Origin: M0108 sp937862735
Lineage (GTDB): Bacteria > Pseudomonadota > Gammaproteobacteria > Chromatiales > Chromatiaceae
NCBI GenBank assembly: GCA_937862735.1
Contig: CALMDH010000045.1
Span: 1 to 64,000 of the forward strand
Direction of reading: 5' to 3'
DNA: 64,000 bases
Shown here: piece after piece, positions 41,604 to 50,230 of the stretch
Layout of the letters: each line of letters opens with the position of its first letter
Position numbering within the stretch: position 1 is the stretch's first letter
Program-made: the position numbers and the translations under genes
The notes under the pieces: model-generated
The model's input: only the letters and a program-made list of their open reading frames with translations
What the model was told of the DNA's origin: nothing
Database searches by the model: none

Positions 41604-43253
41604 ATGGGTTTGGATCTCATGTGGATCATTTGGCAGCGGGTGTTCGCCGATAGGGGCAATCTGATCAGCCTGGCCTTGGTGGCATTGCTATCTGCCGTCT
41701 CTCTGGGTCTGGCCTATCAGGCACTAAGGGACTACCACGCCAGTAATCAGATCATCAGCGATCTGCTGGCCCGCGCGGCCGAAATCCGCTATTACGACGA
41801 TGTCTTGACCACGTCCGTCCGCCTGGGGGCGCTAACGGGCGATGCGACTTGGGAAAGGCGCTATGAATCAGCGATTCCCCGGCTCGACCAAGCCCTGCAA
41901 CAGGCCATTGAGTTGCATCCCCCTGGCCAGGTCTATCTTGATGAGATCAATACCGCCAACCAGCGTCTGAACCACTTCGAACGCCAGGCCTTTGTCCTGG
42001 CATCCTCAGGTCGGCTGGAGGAGGCGGCAGACTTGCTGTTCGGAGAGGTGTATGAGCAAGAGAAAGCCAATTATGCGGACGGCTTGGGGCGTTTCACCAA
42101 TGCCCTGGAGAACAGCCAGCAATCTCTGGAACGGCGCTTACAGGGGGTATTCGCCTTGACCCTTACACTCAAGGTTCTGCTGGTGCTGGTCATTCTGTCA
42201 ATCCTCCTGCACCGGTTCTATCGCTGGGAAGGGAGGTTACAACTTGAGCACACCCTCGGTGAGATCGCCCGGCGCCTGGTGGCCACCGACAGCAAGCGCA
42301 CCGATGAGGACATTCGTTGGGTTCTGGGCCAGGTAGCCGCCCTGGGGGAAGCGGATCACGCCGCCTTGATCCTCTACAAAACCGGCGAGTCAGTGGGCAT
42401 CGGCCGCATCTGGTCCCCCTCGCCACATACCGGCGCATGGCCCTGGGTCTCGGCGCATTGGCTGGGGGAGGAACGGCCGGACGACATTCTGGATTTACCG
42501 GTCATCCATCATCACCCGGGGGTGGAAGCCCGTGTCAAAGACGCGCTCCAGGGCGCTGGGATCGGTGCTCTGCTTGCCGTCAGTCTGCTCATCGCCGGCG
42601 GAGCCCGTCTCCAGTTGGTCCTGGGCTCCCGATCGAGGCTGGCCTGGCGACGGGCGGAAGCGCCACTGCTTCTATCCCTGTTGGAGATCCTCAGTCGTGC
42701 CATCGCCAGCCAGGCCAACGAAGAACAGTTGTTCAGGCAGGCCATGACCGATCCCCTCACCGGTCTGTTCAACCGGCGCTATTTCATGGAAACACTTGAA
42801 CAGGAATTAAAGCACGTGCGACGGTTCAATAAACACACCGCACTCCTGGTCGTGGACATCGACCACTTCAAGGCCGTCAATGACACCTATGGGCATGACG
42901 CCGGAGATGCCGTCCTGCAACACTTTGCCCGCCTGGCAAAAACATCACTTCGAGAGATCGACCTTATCGGCCATCTGGGTGGCGAGGAATTCGGGATCAT
43001 CCTGCCGGCCACCGACCAGGTCATGGCCATGGGCGCTGCCGAGAGACTACGTCGGACCATCGCCGAAAGCGAAACCCTTAACCGACAGGCACGGATCAAT
43101 GTCACGATCAGTACTGGTCTGACCATGCTTTTTGCCGCTGACCACTCCATCGATGAACCCATGCACCGCGCGGACATGGCCTTGTATGCCGCCAAAAGCC
43201 AAGGCCGTAACCTCACCAGGCAACTATTGCCCTTACCGATCACGTCCGGTTGA
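41604..43253 (+). CDS. Membrane-anchored diguanylate cyclase (periplasmic sensor, GAF-like, GGDEF)
   Basis: A 549-aa protein. There is a membrane helix at about 15-35 and a periplasmic helical domain (about 38-190) of four-helix-bundle type. A second membrane helix follows (TLTLKVLLVLVILSILLH), then a GAF-like region (about 225-380) and a C-terminal GGDEF domain beginning MTDPLTGLFNRRYFME. Its active site is GGEEF, consistent with c-di-GMP synthesis. No RxxD inhibitory site is obvious five residues before GGEEF. Codon use and GC look somewhat lower than in neighbours. TTG 41598 and a later ATG are alternative starts. It is not clearly part of the upstream kinase operon (307 nt gap). Confidence 0.88.
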   Translation: MGLDLMWIIWQRVFADRGNLISLALVALLSAVSLGLAYQALRDYHASNQIISDLLARAAEIRYYDDVLTTSVRLGALTGDATWERRYESAIPRLDQALQQAIELHPPGQVYLDEINTANQRLNHFERQAFVLASSGRLEEAADLLFGEVYEQEKANYADGLGRFTNALENSQQSLERRLQGVFALTLTLKVLLVLVILSILLHRFYRWEGRLQLEHTLGEIARRLVATDSKRTDEDIRWVLGQVAALGEADHAALILYKTGESVGIGRIWSPSPHTGAWPWVSAHWLGEERPDDILDLPVIHHHPGVEARVKDALQGAGIGALLAVSLLIAGGARLQLVLGSRSRLAWRRAEAPLLLSLLEILSRAIASQANEEQLFRQAMTDPLTGLFNRRYFMETLEQELKHVRRFNKHTALLVVDIDHFKAVNDTYGHDAGDAVLQHFARLAKTSLREIDLIGHLGGEEFGIILPATDQVMAMGAAERLRRTIAESETLNRQARINVTISTGLTMLFAADHSIDEPMHRADMALYAAKSQGRNLTRQLLPLPITSG

Positions 43254-43410
43254 TCGTTCATTGGTAAGGCCTGCCCTCTGGAATTGCCAGGAACACCGCT
43301 CACCTGATCCTGGTGGTGGGTTCTTGGATAAGGCGTTACCAATCCTTCGACTGGAAAGGCGGGCCTTTAAGCATGACCCTTTGCCCCCCGCCCTGGCCAA
43401 TGATGAAAAA

Positions 43411-43448
43411 CCCCTGACGCCTGGCCTGGGTCGCCAGCGCGTCAGGGG
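43411..43448 (-). terminator. Intrinsic terminator of fadL
   Basis: CCCCTGACGC and GCGTCAGGGG form a 10-bp stem, extended by CTGG/CCAG inside. On the minus strand it is followed by TTTTTCATC, so it fits termination of the fadL transcript 40 nt after its stop. It may also stop read-through from the GGDEF gene. Confidence 0.75.
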
Positions 43449-43488
43449 TCACCATCACCGCCACCCATGCTGACTTCAGGGGGGAGAT

Positions 43489-44787
43489 TCAGAAGGTCTT
43501 GGAAACCTCAATCCCGATCAGGTGCGCGGACATCTCGTAATCGCCATTGAGCGCCGCGGTGCCGTTGACGCCGCTGGTCTTGGTGTAGGGTACCGTGCTG
43601 GCATAATCGCGATCGACGCCCATGACATAGAGGTAGGAGGCCTCCACCGCGAAGCCGTCACCCAGGTCCTGGGCCACGCCAATGCCAAAGAGGTGACGAT
43701 CGGTATCGGGCACCCGGGCGCTGAAATAGTCATCGTCCTGCGCCGATTGGTCATAGGAGTAACCAAAACGCAATTGGGTCGCGGGCTGGACCTGCCAGGT
43801 GAGACCAAGCCGGTAGGCACTGGCGTTGTGCCAGTCATTGGTATCGGCGAAGATCAGGGCGCCGTCCTGCTTGCCGTAGATCTCCAGTTGCTGGAAACGA
43901 CTCCAGCCCGTGTAGCTCCAGTCAAATTCGGCCGCCAGGCTGGGGGAGATTTCATAGCGCAGGCCCAGTTGCAGTCGCCAGGGCAGGTCCAGATCGAGCG
44001 AGGCGGCCTGGCTGGGTTGTAGGAGCTTTAACGCGACCATGGTGGGATTGAGGGCAGTGTAATCCCCTTCGAGGTCGATGGTCGCGGCGGAGTGAAAGCT
44101 GGCCCCCAGGGTCCAGGCGTTGCGGCGATACATGGCGCTCAGGTTGAAGCCAAAGCCGGTGCCATCGCCGCTCAACTCCGCCAGATTGGAGTCCAGTTGG
44201 GCGGTCTTGGCCCAGTAGATATCCATCCCCGCGGACAGGCTCAGGTCAGGGGTGACGCGGTAGGCCAGGGTGGGCACGAAATTGAGAATTTCGAGTTTAC
44301 TGGCCGTCGGATGACTGGCCGTCGGCAGGGTGACGGGGCCAAGATTTATCTGTTGGCTCAACAGGGGGAAGGTGCCATAAGTCCAGCGGGTCTCCAGGCC
44401 GTAGGGGACATGGAGCCCCAGACCCAGGCGCCATTGGTCGGCGAGCTTGATCGCCGCCTGGAAGGACGGGAGGAAGGTCCAGTCCGCGCCCTGACTGTCG
44501 TGTTTGCCGCTGGCGGTGGTGACCGAGAAACTGGGCCCGATCAGGAAGCCGCCCAGGGCGACGCTGGAAGTGTCATGGAAGCCCATCGCGGCCGGATTGT
44601 AGGGGATGGCGCCCAGTTCCTCCGGGTTGGCTACCAGGGCGTTGGTGGTCGCGATGCCGGCGGCGGAGGCATCGGGGAGGGCAAAACCGGAGGCGTGGGC
44701 GCCGCTGGTGGTTGCCAGAGTGCCCAGGCCCAGGGCGCCAAGGGTTAGCGTGAAAGTCACGGCAACGTTTTTCATTGTCGGAGTCAT
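43489..44787 (-). CDS. OmpP1/FadL-family outer-membrane transporter
   Basis: A 432-aa outer-membrane beta barrel of the FadL family, which takes up long-chain fatty acids and other hydrophobic compounds. A signal peptide (MKNVAVTFTLTLGALGLGTL, cleaved before SGFALPDAS) leads to the FadL hatch-like N-terminus: SAAGIATTNALVANPEELGA and YNPAAMGFHD. Alternating strands follow, and the chain ends with an aromatic residue (EVSKTF). ATG at 44787 is chosen because AGGAGGG lies 9 nt upstream; ATG at 44775 is possible. Remarkably, the translation start and signal peptide coincide with repeat R2 copy C1, with a second copy in tandem upstream. Confidence 0.9.
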   Translation of the reverse strand: MTPTMKNVAVTFTLTLGALGLGTLATTSGAHASGFALPDASAAGIATTNALVANPEELGAIPYNPAAMGFHDTSSVALGGFLIGPSFSVTTASGKHDSQGADWTFLPSFQAAIKLADQWRLGLGLHVPYGLETRWTYGTFPLLSQQINLGPVTLPTASHPTASKLEILNFVPTLAYRVTPDLSLSAGMDIYWAKTAQLDSNLAELSGDGTGFGFNLSAMYRRNAWTLGASFHSAATIDLEGDYTALNPTMVALKLLQPSQAASLDLDLPWRLQLGLRYEISPSLAAEFDWSYTGWSRFQQLEIYGKQDGALIFADTNDWHNASAYRLGLTWQVQPATQLRFGYSYDQSAQDDDYFSARVPDTDRHLFGIGVAQDLGDGFAVEASYLYVMGVDRDYASTVPYTKTSGVNGTAALNGDYEMSAHLIGIEVSKTF

Positions 44788-44812
44788 GGCGCGCGCCCTC
44801 CTGGCAGCTAGC
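44742..44812 (-). repeat. Repeat R2, copy C1 (overlaps the fadL start)
   Basis: On the minus strand it reads GCTAGCTGCCAGGAGGGC, then CATGACTCCGACAATGAAAA and GCCGTGACTTTCACGCTAACC. The copy carries the fadL ribosome site, the ATG and the signal-peptide codons (MKNVAVTFTLT). Confidence 0.8.
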
Positions 44813-45269
44813 GAGATCGGCACGGCAACTTCTTTGATTTTCAGGGGATTGGCACACTCCCCCATGGCGGCTAACGCCGCAGCGACCGCGCGCGTGATCT
44901 TGTGTGACATGGAGCCCCCCTCATCAGATGTTCATGGAGTAATGATCGACATTCGCCCGGCCTTTTTTTCCACGGCGAGGCCGTTATTGACGCCCCAGCA
45001 AAGCCCAACCCCCCGCGGCCCCCGCGCGCCTCATCGCGCCTTGCAGGGGGCAGGCGGCGCTGCTCACCACAGCGACCTCGCTCGCCTGGGTGTCACCACT
45101 CGCCCAGGCACGGAACGGGCCGCGATTATATTCCCAAGATCGTCAAGGCGATGAGGCAGAGTAATCCGCACCGGTTCCTCGGCGGATTATTGAGGGCTGG
45201 CTTGAACCCGTGGGTTACCAGATGGAGCATGGAGTAGCCCCCGCGGTGAATCCACACCATAATCACCGC
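44788..45269. other. Divergent intergenic region between fadL and the Fic gene
   Basis: Besides the R2 copies at its left end, this 482-bp stretch contains a run GGCCTTTTTTTCC near 44960 and no recognisable gene. The minus frame from 44910 is open into fadL (MSHKITRAVAAALAAMGE), so a longer FadL precursor cannot be excluded. Confidence 0.4.
44807..44878 (-). repeat. Repeat R2, copy C2 (diverged, tandem with C1)
   Basis: On the minus strand it reads GGCGTTAGCCGCCATGGGGG, then CCAATCCCCTGAAAATCAAA and GTTGCCGTGCCGATCTCGC. The order of blocks matches R2, with many substitutions. In the fadL frame it encodes NPLKIKEVAVPISL, parallel to TPTMKNVAVTFTL from C1. Confidence 0.6.
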
Positions 45270-46433
45270 ATGAACAGCGGCGATTGCACCTACCTCTGGC
45301 AACGCGCGGACTGGCCGAACTGGCGCTTCGACCTGGTGTCGCTGGCCGATCCCTTGGCGGAGGTCAGCCGGGCGCTGGGGTTGCTGATGGGCCGGTTGGC
45401 CGATGTCGGGATGGTTTGGCGCGATCAGGCCACCCTGGCGGCGCTGACGGATGACGTGGTCAGGACCAGCGAGATCGAGGGCGAGCATCTCAATGTCGCC
45501 TCGGTGCGCTCATCGCTCGCGCGACGTCTGGGCGTGGAGATCGGGGGTCTTGCCCCCCTGGACCGCCAGGCCGAGGGCGTGGTGGAGATGGTGCTCGATG
45601 CCACCGGCAACTGTCAGGCCCCCCTCACGCGGGAGCGGTTAATGAGTTGGCACGCGGCCCTCTTTCCGACCGGCTACTCGAGCCTCAGCCGGATCAGGGT
45701 CGGAGACTGGCGTGACGATGCCCTAGGTCCGATGCAGGTAGTGTCCGGACCGATCGGCAGGCGGCGGGTGCATTTCGAAGCACCACCCGCAACTTGCCTG
45801 GACGATGAGATGGCGTGTTTTCTGGCCTGGGTGAATGCCCCCGCCCGGGAACCGGCCCTCCTGCGGGCGGGGCTGGGCCATCTGTGGTTCATCACCCTCC
45901 ACCCTTTTGACGACGGCAACGGCCGTCTCGCCCGGGCGATCGCTGACCTGCTGCTGGCGCGCGCCGATGGCAGCCCCCAGCGCTTTTACAGCCTGTCGGC
46001 GCAAATTCTGCGGGAGCGCAAGGACTACTATGACCTGCTGGAGCAAACCCAGAAGGGCTCCCTGGAGGTCACCCCCTGGCTGGCGTGGTTCCTAGGGGCC
46101 TTGCGGCGCGCCCTTGACCAGGCGCAGGATCGGGTTGATGCCGTGGTGACCAAGGCACGCTGCTGGCAACGGTGGGCACCCTTGCCGATGAATGACCGTC
46201 AGGTGAAGTTGCTCAATCGCTTGCTCGACGGCTTTGATGGCAAGCTCACCACCGGCCGGTGGGCCAGGATCGCCAAGTGCTCACCGGATACGGCGCTGCG
46301 CGATATCAGCGACCTGGTGTCCCGCGGGGTGCTGCGTAAATCCGAGGCGGGGGGACGCAGTACCCGTTATGAACTGGCCGTCACCCCCCTTGCCGGCGAA
46401 GAAACGGGCCTGGACCCTTCCAGCGACCCTTGA
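45270..46433 (+). CDS. Fic-domain protein (putative AMPylase) with N-terminal inhibitory motif
   Basis: A 387-aa stand-alone Fic protein. The N-terminal region begins YLWQRADWPNWRFD (DUF4172-like) and contains the inhibitory motif TSEIEG at about residues 66-71, so it is a class II, self-inhibited Fic. The Fic motif HPFDDGNGRLAR (His211) is complete, consistent with transfer of AMP or another nucleotide to a protein. The C-terminus has a winged-helix-like domain (SPDTALRDISDLVSRGVLRKS). ATG at 45270 is taken because homologues start just before the YxWxxxDWP motif; starts at 45210 or 45222 are open. No antitoxin gene is adjacent. Repeat R1 follows the stop by 7 nt. Confidence 0.9.
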   Translation: MNSGDCTYLWQRADWPNWRFDLVSLADPLAEVSRALGLLMGRLADVGMVWRDQATLAALTDDVVRTSEIEGEHLNVASVRSSLARRLGVEIGGLAPLDRQAEGVVEMVLDATGNCQAPLTRERLMSWHAALFPTGYSSLSRIRVGDWRDDALGPMQVVSGPIGRRRVHFEAPPATCLDDEMACFLAWVNAPAREPALLRAGLGHLWFITLHPFDDGNGRLARAIADLLLARADGSPQRFYSLSAQILRERKDYYDLLEQTQKGSLEVTPWLAWFLGALRRALDQAQDRVDAVVTKARCWQRWAPLPMNDRQVKLLNRLLDGFDGKLTTGRWARIAKCSPDTALRDISDLVSRGVLRKSEAGGRSTRYELAVTPLAGEETGLDPSSDP

Positions 46434-46440
46434 CTCAACG

Positions 46441-46550
46441 TAACCGTTCAGCCCCCTCTCCCCTACCCTCCCCCGCGAGGGGGAAGGAGTAAAAGAACCA
46501 GCGGCTTGGGCTACCGAAGCCCTCTTGGGTCGCGAGGGGTCTGAACGAAG
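46441..46550 (+). repeat. Repeat R1, copy f (after the Fic gene)
   Basis: CCGTTCAGCCCCCTCTCC at the left, core CCCCCGCGAGGGGGAAGGAG, middle ACCAGCGGCTTGGGCTACC, right end GAGGGGTCTGAACGAAG. This copy and copy b are about 80 percent alike by eye. It lies 7 nt after the stop codon in the gene direction. The following 145 bp to sdhB hold nothing else I can interpret. Confidence 0.85.
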
Positions 46551-46696
46551 ACCCACTAATCCTTGACTACCCATTCCTGGATCACAACCGAAGGCCATGG
46601 CCAAGGCCGTACGGGGTGGGAACCCGAGCGGCCGGCGACCGGCACCCGGGCTCCCGATGGCCGAAGTCTAACTCAAGGGCTTAGACCGTCAGCGGC

Positions 46697-47389
46697 CTAA
46701 ACCGCGTTCTTCAGCATCAATTCCTTGATGTGGCCGATGGCCTTGGTGGGATTGAGGCCCTTGGGGCAGACCTCGACGCAGTTCATGATGCTGTGGCAGC
46801 GGAAGAGCTTGTAAGGCCCTTCCAGGAAGTCCAGGCGCTCGTCCTTGGCCTGGTCGCGGCTGTCGGCGAGGAAGCGCCAGGCGGAGAGCAGGGCCTGGGG
46901 CCCGAGGAACTTCTCCGGATTCCACCAGAAGGAGGGGCAGAAGGTGGAGCAACAGCCGCACATGATGCACTCGTAGAGGCCGTCCAGCTTGTCGCGCTCC
47001 GCCGGGGACTGGAGGATCTCCTGCTCCGGGGTGGGTTCCTTGCGCTTCAGCCAGGGCTCGATGGCCTTGTACTGCTCGTAGAACTGGGTCATGTCCACCA
47101 CCAGGTCGCGGATGACCGGGCGGCCGGGGAAGGGGCGCACCTCGACCGGTTCCTTGAGGTCGGCGATGGGGGTGACGCAGGCCAGCATGTTAGTGCCGTT
47201 GACGTTGACGCCATCGGAACCGCAGACGCCCTCGCCGCAGGAGTGGCGGAAGGCGAAGGTCTCGTCCTGGGCCTTGATGGCCTTGAGGGCGTCCCGCAGC
47301 ATCATGCCGCGGAAGGTCTCGATGTCGTAGTCCTGCATGCGGGGCTTCTGGCCCGACTCGGGATCGTAGCGATAGACACGGAATTTCAT
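46697..47389 (-). CDS. sdhB: Succinate dehydrogenase iron-sulfur subunit
   Basis: SdhB carries electrons from FAD to quinone. The 230-aa chain has all ligand sets: 2Fe-2S in RHSCGEGVCGSDGVNVNG and ACVTP, then CIMCGCCSTFCPS and the later CHSIMNCVEVCPKGLNP for the 4Fe-4S and 3Fe-4S centres. It lies 22 nt after sdhA and is last in the sdhCDAB operon. The C-terminal KELMLKNAV is typical. Confidence 0.97.
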   Translation of the reverse strand: MKFRVYRYDPESGQKPRMQDYDIETFRGMMLRDALKAIKAQDETFAFRHSCGEGVCGSDGVNVNGTNMLACVTPIADLKEPVEVRPFPGRPVIRDLVVDMTQFYEQYKAIEPWLKRKEPTPEQEILQSPAERDKLDGLYECIMCGCCSTFCPSFWWNPEKFLGPQALLSAWRFLADSRDQAKDERLDFLEGPYKLFRCHSIMNCVEVCPKGLNPTKAIGHIKELMLKNAV

Positions 47390-47411
47390 GGTTGTCGTCC
47401 CTCGGCCTGGC

Positions 47412-49172
47412 TCAGTAGACGCGCTCTTTGGGCGGGAAGCTCTCGACGGTCAGCGGCTTGGTGCGCACCGGCTTGTAGTCGAGACGATCACCCTCCAGGA
47501 AGTAGAGGGTATGCTTCAGCCAGTTGACGTCGTCGCGCTTGGGGTAGTCGGGACGGGAATGGGCGCCGCGGCTTTCCTGACGATAGAGGGCGGAGGCGGC
47601 CAGGGCCATGCCGACATCGAGGAGGTTCTCCAGTTCCAGGGCCTCGATGCGCGCGGTATTGAAGACCTTGGAGTGGTCGGTGAGGCGCACGTCGGGCATC
47701 TCGGCACGGATCTCCTTCATCTTCTCCAAGCCCTCGGCCATGATCTCCTCGGTGCGGAAGACGCCGGCGTGATCCTCCATGCAGCGGGTCAGCTTTTCGC
47801 GGGTCTCGTGGACGCTCGGGCCCTTGCCGTGCTGGTCCCAGCGCTTGAGGCGCCCCATCGCATAATCCAGGCTGGAGGGGTCGATGTCGCGGTGGAAGGG
47901 GTTGTCCTTGACGTAGTCGATGATGTTCTTACCCGCCAGGCGGCCGAACACCAGGATGTCGAGCAGGGAGTTGCCCCCCAGCCGGTTGGCGCCGTGGACC
48001 GAGGCGCAGGCGCATTCACCCGCGGCGTAGAGCCCGGGCATGGCCTCCTCGCCGCTGCCGGCCGGCATGACGACGCGGCCGAAGCGGTCGGTGGGGATGC
48101 CACCCATCACATAGTGGGCGGTGGGGAAGACCGGAATGGGCTCCACCACCGGATCGACGCCAGCGAAGATCTTGGCGCTCTCGCGGATGCCCGGCAGGCG
48201 CTTGGCGATGACGCTCTCGCCCAGGTGGTCCAGCTTGAGCAGGACGTGGTCACCCTTGGGCCCGGCGCCCCGCCCTTCCTTGACCTCGGTGACGATGGAG
48301 CGGGCTACGACGTCGCGGCTGGCCAGGTCCTTGGCCTTGGGGGCGTAGCGCTCCATGAAGCGCTCGCCACGGCCGTTGAGCAGATAACCGCCCTCGCCGC
48401 GCACGCCCTCGGTGATGAGCATGCCCTTGCCGGCGATACCGGTGGGGTGGAATTGGTAGAACTCCATGTCCATCAGGGGCACGCCGGCGCGCAGGGCCAT
48501 GGCCATGCCGTCGCCGGTGTTGATGTGGGCGTTGGAGGTGGTGCGGAAGACCTGGCCACAACCGCCGGTGGCCAGCAGGGTGCACTTGGCCTCGATGAGC
48601 AGGGGCTCGCCGGTCTCGATCTCCAGGACCAGGGCGCCGCAGACCACGCCCTCGGCGTCCTTGACCAGGTCGATGGCGAAGAACTCGTCAAAGAAGTGGG
48701 TCTTGGCGCGCAGGTTCTGTTGATAAAGGGTGTGGAGGATGGCGTGACCGGTGCGGTCCGCCGCGGCGCAGGTGCGGGCGGCCTGATCGCCGCCGAAGTT
48801 CTGGCTCTGGCCGCCGAAGGGCCGCTGGTAGATCTTGCCGTTGTCCAGGCGGGAGAAGGGCACACCGTTGTGCTCCAGCTCGTAGACGGTGGGGATGGCC
48901 TCGCGGCACATGAACTCGATGGCGTCCTGGTCGCCCAGGTAGTCCGAGCCCTTGACGGTGTCGAACATGTGCCAGTGCCAGTTGTCCGGCAGGACGTTGG
49001 CCAGGGCGGCGTTGACGCCACCCTGGGCGGCGACGGTGTGGGAGCGGGTCGGGAAGACCTTGGAGACCACGGCCACGCGCAGCTCGGCGTTGGCCAACTG
49101 GATCGCCGCGTTCAGCCCGGCGCCGCCGGCGCCGATGATGAGGGCGTCAAAATTTCTTCTATTCAGTGACAT
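47412..49172 (-). CDS. sdhA: Succinate dehydrogenase flavoprotein subunit
   Basis: A 586-aa flavoprotein that oxidises succinate to fumarate at the cytoplasmic face of the membrane. The FAD motif is ALIIGAGGAGLNAAIQLA; the covalent FAD histidine is in PTRSHTVAAQGG; active-site segments are FHPTGIAGKGMLITEGVRGEGG and GLYAAGECACASVHGANRLGGNSLLD. ATG at 49172 gives MSLNRRNFDALIIG. The C-terminal capping region ends TVESFPPKERVY. Confidence 0.97.
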   Translation of the reverse strand: MSLNRRNFDALIIGAGGAGLNAAIQLANAELRVAVVSKVFPTRSHTVAAQGGVNAALANVLPDNWHWHMFDTVKGSDYLGDQDAIEFMCREAIPTVYELEHNGVPFSRLDNGKIYQRPFGGQSQNFGGDQAARTCAAADRTGHAILHTLYQQNLRAKTHFFDEFFAIDLVKDAEGVVCGALVLEIETGEPLLIEAKCTLLATGGCGQVFRTTSNAHINTGDGMAMALRAGVPLMDMEFYQFHPTGIAGKGMLITEGVRGEGGYLLNGRGERFMERYAPKAKDLASRDVVARSIVTEVKEGRGAGPKGDHVLLKLDHLGESVIAKRLPGIRESAKIFAGVDPVVEPIPVFPTAHYVMGGIPTDRFGRVVMPAGSGEEAMPGLYAAGECACASVHGANRLGGNSLLDILVFGRLAGKNIIDYVKDNPFHRDIDPSSLDYAMGRLKRWDQHGKGPSVHETREKLTRCMEDHAGVFRTEEIMAEGLEKMKEIRAEMPDVRLTDHSKVFNTARIEALELENLLDVGMALAASALYRQESRGAHSRPDYPKRDDVNWLKHTLYFLEGDRLDYKPVRTKPLTVESFPPKERVY

Positions 49173-49285
49173 GGTGTTCTCGAAAGCAGTTCTCGCCGAG
49201 GCCGGTTGCCGATGCACCCGGGTCGGATGAGGGCCAGTTCCTGGTCAGATTCAGGGAGCAGAGGGATGGCCGAAGGCCCGCTACC

Positions 49286-49612
49286 TCAGCCGAGGATGGT
49301 CAGGACCCAGAGACCGGTGCCGATGAGCCAGAGGGCCAACAGGGTCAGGGCCGCGACGCGCAGGCCCAGGGGATGCACGTAGTCGATGATGGCATCGCGC
49401 ACGCCGACCCAGGAGTGGAGCAACAGGGCGCCGACGAAGATCAGCAGGCCGATGCGCACCAGGGGCTGGCTCAACCATTCCACCCAGGCCACGAAATCAG
49501 CGGGTGGGGCGAAGGAGAGGGTCAACAGGAGATAGACGAAGAACAACAGCAGGAGGACGGCGGTGACGCGCTGGTAGACCCAGGCTCGAAATCCCGAGGC
49601 TTGGCGACTCAT
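49286..49612 (-). CDS. sdhD: Succinate dehydrogenase membrane anchor subunit
   Basis: A 108-aa protein with three membrane helices (VTAVLLLLFFVYLLLTLSF, IGLLIFVGALLLHSWVGV, AALTLLALWLIGTGLWVL). The HSWVGVRDAIIDYVHP segment matches the heme and quinone region of SdhD. ATG at 49612 overlaps the sdhC stop by 4 nt (ATGA). sdhA begins 113 nt downstream, a rather long gap within an sdh operon. Confidence 0.92.
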   Translation of the reverse strand: MSRQASGFRAWVYQRVTAVLLLLFFVYLLLTLSFAPPADFVAWVEWLSQPLVRIGLLIFVGALLLHSWVGVRDAIIDYVHPLGLRVAALTLLALWLIGTGLWVLTILG

Positions 49613-49992
49613 GACAGTGCTCCCAGGAGGATGAGGGCGAGAACGGGCGCGGCGACGAGGACGGCCCAGGCCGTCTGCCGGTAGACCGGCTTCTCGATAC
49701 CGATGTCGATGTCCAGCATCAGGTAGCGGATACCCGCCAGGAAGTGATGCATCAGCGCCCAGAGGAACAGGAACAGAAAGGCCTTGAACAGCCAACCCGC
49801 GACGAGTTGCGCCGCCGCCTCGAAGCCCGCTGGTCCGGCGACCGACAGGGCCAGCAGATAGACGAAGTACGGCAGGGTGGCGACCATGGCGACGCCACTG
49901 ATACGGTGACCGATGGACATGACCCCCGCCACCGGGAGCCGGATGACCAGCAGGTTTAAAAAGAAAGGTCTTTTTTGGGTGGTAATCATCAT
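49609..49992 (-). CDS. sdhC: Succinate dehydrogenase cytochrome b556 subunit
   Basis: A 127-aa membrane protein with three helices. The SIGHRISGVAM segment holds the Ser and Arg that shape the quinone site, and LMHHFLAGIRYLMLD holds the heme b histidine. It begins MMITTQKRPFFLNLLVIRLP; the first ATG (49992) is 2 nt after GGAAAG. The frame is open further upstream but without homology. It is the first gene of sdhCDAB. The 238 bp upstream, shared with ampG's 3' end, contain no gene. Confidence 0.92.
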   Translation of the reverse strand: MMITTQKRPFFLNLLVIRLPVAGVMSIGHRISGVAMVATLPYFVYLLALSVAGPAGFEAAAQLVAGWLFKAFLFLFLWALMHHFLAGIRYLMLDIDIGIEKPVYRQTAWAVLVAAPVLALILLGALS

Positions 49993-50230
49993 CACTTTCC
50001 GGTTTTCAACGCAATCCCGGGGCAAAAAACACCCCATCGGGGCCTGCTGAGGGCTAACACCACTCCGCCCCACCACAACCTCGCGATTCGATAGGCCTTG
50101 TAACAATCGCACATTTGATGCGGCGCAGCAATCCCGATTTAATTATCGGATGGGCGGATTGGCCCATTTTATCGGCAATCCCTCTCCGTTGCCCTGCCCG
50201 TTGCCCCTGCCCGTTGGCGGGGCGGACACC

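Noticed and set aside
3596..46550. R1 copies as a CRISPR array
   Set aside because: Copies are tens of kilobases apart, about 110 bp long with terminal inverted repeats, and have no regular spacers or cas genes.
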